In this document: positions 1 through 8,110 of the stretch, piece by piece | Position numbering within the stretch: the stretch's first letter is position 1 | Layout of the letters: each line of letters begins with the position of its first letter | Assembly (NCBI GenBank): GCA_023228725.1 | Contig: JALOAQ010000028.1 | Coordinates: forward strand, 1 to 26,897 | Length of the DNA stretch: 26,897 nt | Direction of reading: 5' to 3' | Origin: Bacteroidales bacterium | GTDB lineage: Bacteria > Bacteroidota > Bacteroidia > Bacteroidales > ML635J-15 | Notes under the pieces: generated by a model | The model's database searches: none | What the model saw: only the letters and a program-made list of their open reading frames with translations | What the model was told of the DNA's origin: nothing | Made by a program: the position numbers and the translations under genes

Positions 1-880
1 AAGCGTCAAACTCATCAATAAACAAGAAAGAGACTTTTGAACTTTTTTTAAAGCCTTGATACCAAAAATAGAAGAGTGAAAGTGCTATCGTTCCTGTTGA
101 TGCAACTTTGTAAAATGGCAGTAATTTCCCTTTAAAATTAAATGCAATAGTTTTTCTACCAAGTTCTTCAACTTCGGTCAAATTACATTCTATTCCTGCT
201 TGATTTAGAAATTTTTCAAAGTTCTTGACATTTTTGTTTTTCACTATATCCTCCAAAATAATTTTGCTACCTGCATCAAAACCAATATATGTTGTGTCAA
301 GCAAAGAACGAAAATAGAGCATTTGCTCTATAAATGTAAAAAAGGAAAGAAAAGTAGCATTTACTTCATTATGTTCTAATTGCGTGTTGTTTTTTACATA
401 TTTAAGAATAGATAACTGATTGTTTTCAATGTCAGTTTTTAATGTTTCTGCTCCTTTAAAAGATATTATTGCATTATTTTTCTTCGTTCTATCATAAAGA
501 ACAAATTCTATACCGTCTATCTGAAATCGTTCGTAAACAATGGTTTTGTAGTCTGCTTTTTTGTATTCATAAACTACGACTTTTGAGTTAATTAAAAACT
601 CGTAATAAAAACAAGCTACTTTTGAATTGCAATAAGCGTTTAGATAGTTCTTGTAAACTATTTCATTTCTTTGCTTGTCAGTCAAATGTTCAATGATATC
701 AAAAATTGCGAGAGCCAAATTAGATTTACCAACACCATTGTGCCCATAGACTATAGCATTGTTGATAATGCCGTCTTTGATAGAGTCTTTGTTAAACTCA
801 TATCCGTTTACATTGGTTAAATCAAGTTCAAAGTCTTTTTCAAAACTTTTGAAATTCGAAACTTTAAATTTTCTAAGCAT
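1..880 (-). CDS. AAA15-family ATPase, N-terminal part (cut by window edge)
   Basis: I read this from the reverse strand. An ATG at 880-878 opens a frame that stays open for 293 codons to the window edge, so the C-terminus is missing. The protein begins MLRKFKVSNFKSF, the usual N-terminal strand of SMC/RecF-like ABC ATPases. It has a Walker A, GHNGVGKS (residues 46-53), an insert of about 200 residues, an ASTGTIALSLFYF segment near residue 266, and a Walker B-like LFIDEFD with Asp289 and Glu290 right at the edge. This layout fits COG1106/AAA15 ATPases. Known members include RloA and the AriA subunit of the PARIS anti-phage system, usually followed by a small TOPRIM/DUF4435 or RloB-type partner. 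Any partner here would lie beyond base 1, so a defence role is inference. Upstream, a TAACTTTG box and a palindrome suggest its own controlled promoter. The ATPase identity is firm; the subfamily is less so. Confidence 0.8.
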   Translation of the reverse strand, partial: MLRKFKVSNFKSFEKDFELDLTNVNGYEFNKDSIKDGIINNAIVYGHNGVGKSNLALAIFDIIEHLTDKQRNEIVYKNYLNAYCNSKVACFYYEFLINSKVVVYEYKKADYKTIVYERFQIDGIEFVLYDRTKKNNAIISFKGAETLKTDIENNQLSILKYVKNNTQLEHNEVNATFLSFFTFIEQMLYFRSLLDTTYIGFDAGSKIILEDIVKNKNVKNFEKFLNQAGIECNLTEVEELGRKTIAFNFKGKLLPFYKVASTGTIALSLFYFWYQGFKKSSKVSFLFIDEFDA

Positions 881-906
881 TTTAAATACTATTGTCGTTT
901 AGGGGA

Positions 907-914
907 CAAAGTTA
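907..914 (-). promoter_or_regulatory. Putative -7 promoter element for the AAA15 ATPase
   Basis: On the reverse strand this reads TAACTTTG, a full match to the Bacteroidota TAnnTTTG box, 26 bases before the ATPase start codon. No clear TTG occurs at the expected -33 position; that position is covered by the 931-947 inverted repeat. Confidence 0.45.
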
Positions 915-930
915 AATAAAAAAATGATTA

Positions 931-947
931 CCGTAAAAAAATTACGG
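931..947. promoter_or_regulatory. Inverted repeat, possible operator of the ATPase promoter
   Basis: CCGTAA (931-936) and TTACGG (942-947) are perfect 6-bp arms around five A residues. The repeat covers the place where the -33 contact of the ATPase promoter should be, which suits a repressor site. The right arm can instead pair as ACGGC (944-948) with GCCGT (960-964). Function is inferred from position only. Confidence 0.35.
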
Positions 948-1120
948 CACTTTTTTTAAGCCGTTTGTTTAAAGGCAGTTTAGAGCTGGGGCAGGGGTAA
1001 ATCCAAGGTATTGCCACTAAGGTCAGTCTGTCTAAACCACGAAGTAGTAGCAAAGCTAAACCTATAATATTATAATAATATCCTGTAAAATTACTAATTT
1101 ATTTTGAATTTAAACTTTTA

Positions 1121-1134
1121 TAAAACTAGTTTTA
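1121..1134. repeat. 14-bp perfect palindrome
   Basis: TAAAACTAGTTTTA is self-complementary over all 14 bases. It lies in the gene-free region and has no assigned function. Confidence 0.5.
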
Positions 1135-1193
1135 AATTAATATTCATTAAAAACTGTACTACTTTTATTCATCAAAACAATACCAATAAAATC

Positions 1194-1227
1194 AAATCGG
1201 TTCGACTTTTAAAACTCGAACCGATTT
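1194..1227. repeat. Strong hairpin with 12-bp perfect arms
   Basis: AAATCGGTTCGA (1194-1205) and TCGAACCGATTT (1216-1227) are perfect complements across a 10-base spacer. The arms are G+C-richer than the surroundings. Neither strand continues into a clean U-tract, so it is not a typical terminator, and no gene abuts it. It could be a protein-binding site, an element end or a structured RNA. Confidence 0.6.
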
Positions 1228-1315
1228 AAGGAAAAAAAACGAAACTTTATTTAGGAATTTACGTATAATCTAAATGGGGTTGTTGTGTTTACAAAAAAAG
1301 TGGGGGTTTTGGCGG

Positions 1316-1341
1316 GATTTTTGCTATTTATTGCAAAAATC
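1316..1341. repeat. Hairpin with 9-bp perfect arms
   Basis: GATTTTTGC (1316-1324) and GCAAAAATC (1333-1341) flank an 8-base spacer. It is the fourth inverted repeat in this non-coding stretch. Function unknown. Confidence 0.5.
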
Positions 1342-1419
1342 ATGACAAAACAAGCAAAATATTTTAACAAATTTCAACAAATTCAGAACACGAGAATAAT
1401 TTAGCTTTTAACTGTTTTA

Positions 1420-1508
1420 ATTAGTGTAAATTCGTGTAATTAGTGGTTGTCATCTTCAAGTTTTGAGCTCTGCGAAAAACAAGAAGCCATATCAGTGTAA
1501 ATTAGTGG
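1420..1508. repeat. Short degenerate repeats of the AGTGTAAATT type
   Basis: A block at 1420-1446 holds ATTAGTGTAA, ATTCGTGTAA and TTAGTGG in succession. A related block, CAGTGTAAATTAGTGG, lies at 1493-1508. The spacing of about ten bases within the first block suggests an interspersed or tandemly decayed intergenic repeat. I know of no function. Confidence 0.4.
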
Positions 1509-1612
1509 ACCTCTCTTTGAGCATTGAGCGAAGCGAAATGCGAGAAACCCCTTTCGACTTTCGACTTTCAACTTATTATAAAGACAGTTTTGGATTATTA
1601 TATACAACAAAT

Positions 1613-1643
1613 AAAAAAAGCCGCCTTTTACTGACAGCTTTTT
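1613..1643 (-). terminator. Rho-independent terminator after tRNA-Lys
   Basis: On the reverse strand AAAAAGCTGTC pairs with GGCGGCTTTTT (two G-U pairs) across a 7-base loop and runs into a T-tract. It begins 12 bases beyond the tRNA 3' end. Confidence 0.75.
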
Positions 1644-1655
1644 CTTTTTTGAGAG

Positions 1656-1728
1656 TGATTGATCGGAGACTCGAACTCCGGACCTCCTGCTTAAAAGGCA
1701 GATGCTCTACCTGCTGAGCTAATCAATC
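1656..1728 (-). tRNA. tRNA-Lys (anticodon TTT)
   Basis: The reverse strand folds into a complete 73-nt cloverleaf. The acceptor stem is GATTGAT/ATCAATC, the D stem GCTC/GAGC, the anticodon stem TCTGC/GCAGG with loop CTTTTAA (anticodon TTT), and the T arm CGGAG-TTCGAGT-CTCCG. The 3' CCA is not encoded. A promoter at 1753-1785 and a terminator at 1613-1643 make it a single-gene unit. Its 3' end faces the gene-free region and the ATPase, the orientation expected if an element had integrated into it. Confidence 0.96.
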
Positions 1729-1752
1729 TCAATTATCCCATTTTTGGGACTG

Positions 1753-1785
1753 CAAAGATAAATCTAAAAATTTATATTATCCAAA
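1753..1785 (-). promoter_or_regulatory. Promoter of tRNA-Lys
   Basis: On the reverse strand TTTG (1785-1782) is followed after 21 bases by TATCTTTG (1760-1753), a good Bacteroidota -33/-7 pair. The start site should fall about 18 bases before the tRNA. The leader includes a small TCCCA/TGGGA hairpin (1736-1749). Confidence 0.65.
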
Positions 1786-1990
1786 CTTTTTATAAGTTTT
1801 TTTTTATTAATTTGCCAATTTGACTTTAGCTAATTGATTTTCAATATATTATGAGTAAAAAAAATATCTTTTTCCATAAAGCAACTTGTTTTAATAAATT
1901 TCGTTTTATAATAAATTAAATTATTATATTTACATTTTGAAAATTTTTATTTATTTTGCATAATATTTTTAATAAAAACATAAGCGTATA

Positions 1991-4900
1991 ATGAGAAATT
2001 TATATTTATTATTAGCAAGCATTAGCCTAATTTTGTTAAGTTATAATGCTTTTTCCCAACCTAGTTACGGTGGTAAGCCTTTAAGTTTTACCAAGAATAA
2101 TTTATCTGATGAGGTTGATTATATAAAAATTCTTCCGCCTGACATGCAAACCATAATTGCAGAAGCAGACTTTCTCGAAAAAAATGACGGTATGTATAGA
2201 GTTGGTGAATTAGTTCAAGTTAATATTAATATGGAAAATTCTGGTACTTGGGATTATTTAGAAGACGGAACAAAAGTATGGAGGGTTCATATTAATTTAG
2301 AACAAGCAAAAGGACTTGCTTTGTATTATAAGGATTTTTATTTACCAAAACATTCTCAATTATTTTTATATAACAAAAATAGAAAACAAGTAATTGGTGC
2401 TTTTGATGATAGAAATAACCCAAAAATGTTCCCTGATTTCTCAACTGAAATTATTCAGGGTAGCGATGTTTTTATTGAATATATACAATATCCACAAGCA
2501 ACGGAAGAAGCAAATATAGATATTTACGAAATAGTTTATGTTTATAGAGGTATTTCACAATTAATAGGCAAATACGAAGACAGTACTAAAGAGACTGGAG
2601 GAGTTGGTGCTTCTGATCCTTGTCAAGTAAACGTAAACTGCCCAGAAGGAGCTGATTGGCAATCACAAAAAAGAGGTGTTGCTGAAATTTTTGTTGTTCA
2701 AGGATTTACTGCTGGATTATGTACTGGTTCCTTAGTAAATAATACAGCAAACGATGGTACACCATATTTTTTAACTGCCGATCACTGTGGTGGAAGTGCT
2801 TCAAATTTTAATAATTGGCAGTTTTATTTTAACTATGAAGCTGAGGGTTGTACTAACCCTGGCGCTGAACCTGCCTACAATACTGTTACTGGAGCGGTAA
2901 AAAGAGCTAGAGGTAATGAAAATACAGGTTCTGATATGTTGCTTTTAGAACTAAACACAGACCAAGCGACTTTAGCAAGCTATAATGCATACTATAATGG
3001 TTGGTATAGAGGTACTGATGCAAGTCCTAGTGGAGTGTGCATACATCATCCTTCAGGAGATATAAAAAAAATATCTACATATACAGCAACTCTAACTTCT
3101 GCTACTTGGACTGGTGGTTCTCCATCAAATGCATGGTGGAAAGCTTATTGGGTTGAAACACAAACAAACTGGGGAGTTACTGAAGGAGGTTCATCTGGTT
3201 CTCCCATTTTTAACAACAACAAACTTATAGTTGGTACATTAACTGGTGGAGCTTCTGGTTGCAATGTCCCTGCTACTAGTAAGTACGATTTATACGGAAA
3301 ATTTGATTATCATTGGATATCAAATGGGAGTGCTCCTGCCGACCAACTAAAACCATGGTTAGACCCTGATAATACAGGAGCTATAGAATGTCCAGGTTTT
3401 GACCCTAACGCTGCAATAGGTGAAGTTCCTGTAGCTGATTTTATTGGAAATCCAACTACTATTACTGTTGGTGGAAGCGTAAACTTTACAGACCAAACAA
3501 CAAATAATCCAACTTCATGGGAATGGACTTTTGATGGTGGAACTCCTGCTACAAATACTGGACAAAACCCAATTATAACTTATAATACTCCTGGTACTTA
3601 TACTGTTGTTTTAAAAGCTACAAATAATGCTGGTAACGACACTAAAACAAAAACAAATTATATAACAGTTGTTGATGCGGGTACTTTAGTTGCAGATTTT
3701 ACAGCAAATCAAACAACAATAAATATAGGCGGAACAGTTAATTTTACCGACCAGTCTTTAGGTGAAATTACTTCTTGGAGTTGGCAATTTCCTGGTGGAA
3801 ATCCAGCAACAAGTACCAACCAAAACCCAAGTGTAACTTATGGAACAGCAGGTAGTTATAATGTTACTTTAATTGTTAGCGATGGAGAAAATGAAGATGA
3901 CGAAGTTAAGATAGGATATATTACTGTAACAAGTAATACTGGCGGACTTCATGCTGCATTTGTTGCATCAAGTTATAATATTATTGCGGGAGACTGTATC
4001 AATTTTAACGATCAGTCTAATGGCAACCCAAATTCTTGGTCATGGTCATTCCCTGGAGCTACAACATTAAACTCTACAAATCAACACCCCACAAATATTT
4101 GTTATCCTAACCCAGGAATTTACGATGTAGTTTTACAAATTCAAAGTCCAAATGGACAAGACACTTATATTTGTCAAGAATGTATAACAGTAAATCCTGA
4201 CCCAAACAGACCTGTTGCTAATTTTGAAGCAGACCACAGAGTTATTCCTGTTGGTGGTGTGGTTCGTTACACTAATCTTTCTGAAAATGGACCATTTAAT
4301 CAATGGGCCTGGGAATTTAATGGAGGAACTCCTAGTGTATTTAACGATTCTACTCCTCCTCCTATTGCATATTTACAAGTCGGTACTTATGATGTAACTT
4401 TACGTTGCCGTAAAACAAATAATGTTCAAGATATTGAAACAAAACAAAACTATATAACCGTTATCCCAAAAGCAACAACACCACCTGAAGCAAACTTTAC
4501 TGCTAATTATACAGTTGTTCAACCAAGCGACCCTATAAATTTTATTGATTTAAGTAGTGGCAATCCATATCAATGGACTTGGGAATTTGAAGGAGCAGAC
4601 CAAGAAACTAGCAATCAAAAAAACCCAATGGGAATAACATATCCTGTTGCAGGAACTTACTCTGTAAGATTAACTGTTGCTAACAACTTTGGCGTTGATA
4701 TTATGTTTAAAGAAATGTATATAACTGTAACAGAAACAGACCCTTGCCTTGATCCGCCTACAGTAGCATTTAATGCAACTACTAGATTAATTCCTGCTGG
4801 AGAAAGCGTTCAGTTTTTTGATTTGTCGGCAGGTTTACCAACCTATCATACTTGGGCATTCCCAGGTGGTACGCCGTCAACTAGTAATGAAGGCTCTCCA

Positions 4901-5842
4901 ACTACACCTATAAGATATACCACACCAGGAATTTATGACGTAAGTTTAACAGTTAGTAATTCATGTGGGTCTAGCAATATTGTGAAAAATAATTATATTT
5001 ATGTATTTAGCAGTCCTGTAAACCAATATTGTGATACTATTACAACAATAAGACAAGGCGAAGTAGTTGAACCTAGAGTGCCTACAGGCGAATGGGGTTA
5101 TATAGCCGGGCAAAATGGACTTAAAATAAGAGAATATGCAAACTTATTTGAAGAACACACATTTAGTGAAGTAGCTGCTGTTATTGTTCCTGTTAGTAAA
5201 CTTAAATATGACGCAAATGATTCTTTCGTTAGATTTTTTGTAGCTGACGGAAATTATCCAACACCTGACTCCATTTTAGGTGATAAAAAGGTTTTCTTGC
5301 ATGAAATTATAAATAATCAATCTAATCTAATTAAATTTAACCCTCCAATTAGTGTTAATGGACCATTTTATGTGGGATATAGAATTAATTATCCTGACGA
5401 AGACCAGGATGGCTTCTCTGACGATATGTTTGTTGTTGGTATAGCTGCACCACGACCTAATATTCCTGCTCAAAATCAACTTTATATGAAAAAAGGCAGC
5501 ACTTGGCATACTCCTAACGAGTTGTTTGGATTTAGTTCGGCACTTCCACTAAAACCTATTGCTTGCTTGGTTGATGTTGATGAAATAATAGCTGAAAATG
5601 ATATAAATATTTATCCTAACCCAACTAATGGATTAGTTTCAATAAAAATTAAAGAAACATATTATTCAAGCCTTAGTTTTGAAATATACGACATTATGGG
5701 TAGAAAAGTTATTAGCGAAATATATAAAAATGGAATCGATGAATTTACTACTGATTTAAGTGGCTATCCTGAAGGGTTATATATTATCAGAATGAAACTT
5801 GGAAATTTGAATCTAAATAAAAAGATTTTGTTAACAAAATAA
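1991..5842 (+). CDS. Secreted S1-family (lysyl-endopeptidase-like) protease with six PKD domains and T9SS sorting domain
   Basis: This 1283-residue protein is exported and probably attached to or released from the cell surface by type IX secretion. A signal peptide (MRNLYLLLASISLILLSYNAFSQ, in part) precedes an N-terminal region resembling a propeptide. The trypsin-like domain shows His265 in TADHC, Asp315 in GSDMLLLEL and Ser402 in GGSSGSPIF, with paired cysteines and an LCTGSLVNNTANDGTPYFLT stretch as in Achromobacter lysyl endopeptidase. Six PKD repeats follow (about 481-1006), each about 80 residues with W-x-W-x-F and G-x-Y-x-V motifs. A region of about 170 residues with no family I recognise comes next, then a type A sorting domain (about 1203-1283) starting INIYPNPTNG. 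The triad is complete, so it is probably active; lysine specificity is inferred from the family. It is a single-gene unit closed by a terminator at 5866. Confidence 0.93.
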   Translation: MRNLYLLLASISLILLSYNAFSQPSYGGKPLSFTKNNLSDEVDYIKILPPDMQTIIAEADFLEKNDGMYRVGELVQVNINMENSGTWDYLEDGTKVWRVHINLEQAKGLALYYKDFYLPKHSQLFLYNKNRKQVIGAFDDRNNPKMFPDFSTEIIQGSDVFIEYIQYPQATEEANIDIYEIVYVYRGISQLIGKYEDSTKETGGVGASDPCQVNVNCPEGADWQSQKRGVAEIFVVQGFTAGLCTGSLVNNTANDGTPYFLTADHCGGSASNFNNWQFYFNYEAEGCTNPGAEPAYNTVTGAVKRARGNENTGSDMLLLELNTDQATLASYNAYYNGWYRGTDASPSGVCIHHPSGDIKKISTYTATLTSATWTGGSPSNAWWKAYWVETQTNWGVTEGGSSGSPIFNNNKLIVGTLTGGASGCNVPATSKYDLYGKFDYHWISNGSAPADQLKPWLDPDNTGAIECPGFDPNAAIGEVPVADFIGNPTTITVGGSVNFTDQTTNNPTSWEWTFDGGTPATNTGQNPIITYNTPGTYTVVLKATNNAGNDTKTKTNYITVVDAGTLVADFTANQTTINIGGTVNFTDQSLGEITSWSWQFPGGNPATSTNQNPSVTYGTAGSYNVTLIVSDGENEDDEVKIGYITVTSNTGGLHAAFVASSYNIIAGDCINFNDQSNGNPNSWSWSFPGATTLNSTNQHPTNICYPNPGIYDVVLQIQSPNGQDTYICQECITVNPDPNRPVANFEADHRVIPVGGVVRYTNLSENGPFNQWAWEFNGGTPSVFNDSTPPPIAYLQVGTYDVTLRCRKTNNVQDIETKQNYITVIPKATTPPEANFTANYTVVQPSDPINFIDLSSGNPYQWTWEFEGADQETSNQKNPMGITYPVAGTYSVRLTVANNFGVDIMFKEMYITVTETDPCLDPPTVAFNATTRLIPAGESVQFFDLSAGLPTYHTWAFPGGTPSTSNEGSPTTPIRYTTPGIYDVSLTVSNSCGSSNIVKNNYIYVFSSPVNQYCDTITTIRQGEVVEPRVPTGEWGYIAGQNGLKIREYANLFEEHTFSEVAAVIVPVSKLKYDANDSFVRFFVADGNYPTPDSILGDKKVFLHEIINNQSNLIKFNPPISVNGPFYVGYRINYPDEDQDGFSDDMFVVGIAAPRPNIPAQNQLYMKKGSTWHTPNELFGFSSALPLKPIACLVDVDEIIAENDINIYPNPTNGLVSIKIKETYYSSLSFEIYDIMGRKVISEIYKNGIDEFTTDLSGYPEGLYIIRMKLGNLNLNKKILLTK

Positions 5843-5865
5843 AAACGCATTAATCAATAAAATTG

Positions 5866-5902
5866 AAACCTCTGTTTATCTTTGCATAATCAGAGGTTTT
5901 TT
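5866..5902 (+). terminator. Rho-independent terminator of the protease gene
   Basis: AAACCTCTG (5866-5874) pairs perfectly with CAGAGGTTT (5891-5899) across a 16-base loop and runs into T residues. It starts 23 bases after the protease stop codon. Confidence 0.8.
5877..5884 (+). promoter_or_regulatory. Putative -7 element inside the terminator loop
   Basis: TATCTTTG fully matches TAnnTTTG and is followed by C, 60 bases before the binding-protein start codon. The nearest upstream TTG is only 11 bases away, so the -33 half is poor. It could start transcription of the ABC importer from within the preceding terminator. Confidence 0.35.
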
Positions 5903-5943
5903 ATAATCTCTAATTAAAATTTTGGTTCTGATTATAGTGTAAA

Positions 5944-7074
5944 ATGAAAAAAATATACTTTTTAATAATTATTCTTGCCCTAGTAGTCTTTTTTAGCTCT
6001 TGCAAAAACAAGAAAATAAAAACAGGAGAAGGAGAAATTATTCCGAATAAATACGCAACAGGTTTTGAAATTCAAGAAATTTCTGAAGGATATATATTAA
6101 AAGTGAAAAACCGGTTTGACCAAAACAATAATGGAACTTATAATTATCTTTTATCTTCTGATGTTGAATCAAAATCTAATTCAAATGTAATAATAAATAT
6201 CCCTGTATCAAAAGTGGTATGTCTATCAACTAGCCATTCTGCATTTATTTCAGCCCTAAATATGACTCCTTCAATAAAAGGAATAAGCACACCTGAATTA
6301 ATTTATGATTTAGAAATTTCTAAACTTTATAAACAAGGCGAAATCCATAATATTGGTTATGATAATCAAATTAATTATGAGAAAATTCTTGCAATATCTC
6401 CTGATGTGGTTTTTGCTTTTGGTGTTGACAATACAAGTACTTCAAGCTTTCAAAAATTAATAGATTTAGGAATTCCTGTGGTTTTTGTAAATGATTTTAC
6501 AGAAGCAAACCCTCTAGGAAGAAGCGAGTGGATAAAATTTTTTGCTTGCTTTTATGATAGATTAAATTTTGCATGTGAATATTTTGATAGTCTTGAAAAT
6601 AAATATATAAATATTAAATCTTCCATACCGGAAAATGATGAGAAACCAAAAGTCTTAGTGAGCCTACCTTGGAAAGGAATTTGGTGGGTGCCTGGCGGAG
6701 ATTCTTATTTTGCTAATTTTATTAAAGATGCTGGTGGGGAATATATTTTTAAAAATAACAGCCAATCAGATAGCCAAAATTTAAGTATAGAAGAAGTTTT
6801 TACCCTAGCTAATAATATTGATTTTTGGTTAAATCCAAATAATGTAAATTCAAAAACCGAAATTTTATCTATAGATAATAGGTTAGAGTACTTTGAACCA
6901 TATAAGTCTGCAAAAATTTATAATAATAATTTAAGAAAAAATAATGCTGGAGGAAATGATTTTTGGGAATCAGGAATATTAAATCCAGATAAAATTTTAT
7001 TAGATTTAAAAACAATTTTTTACCCTGATACAACAAATACTTATAGTTTATATTATTATAAATCAATAAATTAG
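5944..7074 (+). CDS. ABC transporter substrate-binding lipoprotein (siderophore/heme/cobalamin class)
   Basis: This 376-residue protein is the ligand-capturing part of the importer formed with the next two genes. A lipoprotein signal ends FFSSC with Cys20, so it should be tethered in the periplasm. The rest fits the FecB/BtuF/TroA-like fold of two lobes joined by a helix: a first lobe with VVCLSTSHSAFISAL and ISPDVVFAFG, and a second lobe from about residue 240 with PKVLVSLPWKGIWWVPGGDS and an NLSIEEVF motif. The ligand cannot be read from the sequence; no cobalamin riboswitch box precedes it and no chelate biosynthesis genes are nearby. Iron-siderophore uptake is the commonest role for such sets in Bacteroidota, but B12 and heme remain possible. 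The permease starts 10 bases after its stop codon. Confidence 0.88.
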   Translation: MKKIYFLIIILALVVFFSSCKNKKIKTGEGEIIPNKYATGFEIQEISEGYILKVKNRFDQNNNGTYNYLLSSDVESKSNSNVIINIPVSKVVCLSTSHSAFISALNMTPSIKGISTPELIYDLEISKLYKQGEIHNIGYDNQINYEKILAISPDVVFAFGVDNTSTSSFQKLIDLGIPVVFVNDFTEANPLGRSEWIKFFACFYDRLNFACEYFDSLENKYINIKSSIPENDEKPKVLVSLPWKGIWWVPGGDSYFANFIKDAGGEYIFKNNSQSDSQNLSIEEVFTLANNIDFWLNPNNVNSKTEILSIDNRLEYFEPYKSAKIYNNNLRKNNAGGNDFWESGILNPDKILLDLKTIFYPDTTNTYSLYYYKSIN

Positions 7075-7084
7075 AATTTTATAA

Positions 7085-8110
7085 ATGAGTAAATCCAAAC
7101 TAACAATATGGTTTATAATATTAAGTGTTTTATTAATTATTTTGGGAGTTTATGACCTTTTGTCTGGTTCTATTCAAGTGTCTATGTCAGATATTTTCGA
7201 GTTTATTTTTTCAAAAAATCCTAAAAACAGCCAATATTATTTATTATTAAAAGAATTTCGTTTTCCTAGAATGAGTATGGCTATTTTAGCCGGTGCTGGT
7301 TTATCTATTTCTGGATTAATTATGCAAACATTATTTAGAAATCCTTTGGCAGGACCAGATATTTTAGGAATTAGCAGTGGAGCAAGTCTTGGTGTGGCTA
7401 TTGTTGTTTTAGGTGGAAATTATATTTTTGGAAATTCTTTTATTTACGCTTCTAATTATCTTACTTTAATAGCAGCAGCTATTGGAGCAGCAACAATACT
7501 AGCCCTAATCCTCACAATCTCATTCAAACTTAGAGATATATTATCTATATTAATTATAGGTATATTATTAGCAGGAATTATTTCAGCTATAGTAAGTATT
7601 TTACAATATTTTGCAACAAATATAAATGTAAAATCTTTTGTTGTGTGGACAATGGGCTCATTAACAGCAAGTTCATCTAAAGATTTAACACTTGCAATTC
7701 CTATCATACTTTCTTTTATATTATTAGCTTTTTTATTATCAAAAAGTTTAAATTTAATGCTACCTGGTGAAAGCTTCGCGAAAACTATGGGAGTAAATAT
7801 AAAACTTTTAAGAATACTCAGCTTTTCGGCAGTTAGTATTTTAACCGGAGTTATTACAGTTTATTGTGGTCCTATTGGTTTTGTCGGAATTGCAGTTCCA
7901 CATATTAGCAGATGGATTTTTAATACATCAAATCATTTTGTGTTAATACCTGCAACTGCACTTTTAGGAGGAATTTTTATGTTATGTGGAGATATTTTAA
8001 GCAATCTGTTTACTACAAATGGCAATTTACCCATAAATGCTGTAACAGCAATATTAGCAAGTCCGTTTATTATTTGGGTTGTGTTTAAAAATAAAAGAAC
8101 TTTTGTGTAA
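7085..8110 (+). CDS. FecCD/BtuC-type ABC transporter permease
   Basis: This is a 341-residue, very hydrophobic protein with the multi-helix pattern of the FecCD family, which normally works as a homodimer in the inner membrane. Family hallmarks are FRFPRMSMAILAGAGLSISG, MQTLFRNPLAGPDILGISSGA and, near the C-terminus, GPIGFVGIAVPHISR and NLPINAVTAILASPFIIW. The length is normal for the family. Its TAA stop shares one base with the ATG of the ATPase gene (taATG at 8108-8112), which indicates translational coupling and one operon. It moves the ligand delivered by the preceding lipoprotein; the ligand is unknown. Confidence 0.94.
   Translation: MSKSKLTIWFIILSVLLIILGVYDLLSGSIQVSMSDIFEFIFSKNPKNSQYYLLLKEFRFPRMSMAILAGAGLSISGLIMQTLFRNPLAGPDILGISSGASLGVAIVVLGGNYIFGNSFIYASNYLTLIAAAIGAATILALILTISFKLRDILSILIIGILLAGIISAIVSILQYFATNINVKSFVVWTMGSLTASSSKDLTLAIPIILSFILLAFLLSKSLNLMLPGESFAKTMGVNIKLLRILSFSAVSILTGVITVYCGPIGFVGIAVPHISRWIFNTSNHFVLIPATALLGGIFMLCGDILSNLFTTNGNLPINAVTAILASPFIIWVVFKNKRTFV

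Larger units (their letters stand above)
881..1612. other. Gene-free, palindrome-rich intergenic region
   Basis: About 730 bases lie between the ATPase start and the tRNA-Lys terminator with no convincing gene on either strand. The stretch holds several perfect inverted repeats (931-947, 1121-1134, 1194-1227, 1316-1341), a patch at about 961-1060 with roughly 45% G+C against a very AT-rich background, and AGTGTAA-type short repeats at 1420-1508. An open frame at 1463-1717 runs through the tRNA in antisense and is not credible. The region lies on the 3' side of the tRNA, a common place for integrated elements, but I found no integrase or clear attachment duplication. Confidence 0.6.

Noticed and set aside
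881..1655. Integrase or attachment-site duplication proving an integrated island at tRNA-Lys
   Set aside because: No integrase gene and no copy of the tRNA 3' end were found in the window, so an island boundary is only a possibility.
1463..1717. 84-residue forward open frame
   Set aside because: It reads through the tRNA-Lys gene and its terminator in antisense and shows no protein-like features.
3431..5010. DNA-level tandem repeats across the PKD domains
   Set aside because: The six domains repeat at protein level, but the nucleotide sequences have diverged and show no recent duplication.
5843..5943. Cobalamin riboswitch upstream of the BtuF/FecB-like gene
   Set aside because: Only about 100 bases are present, mostly terminator, and no B12-box sequence is visible.
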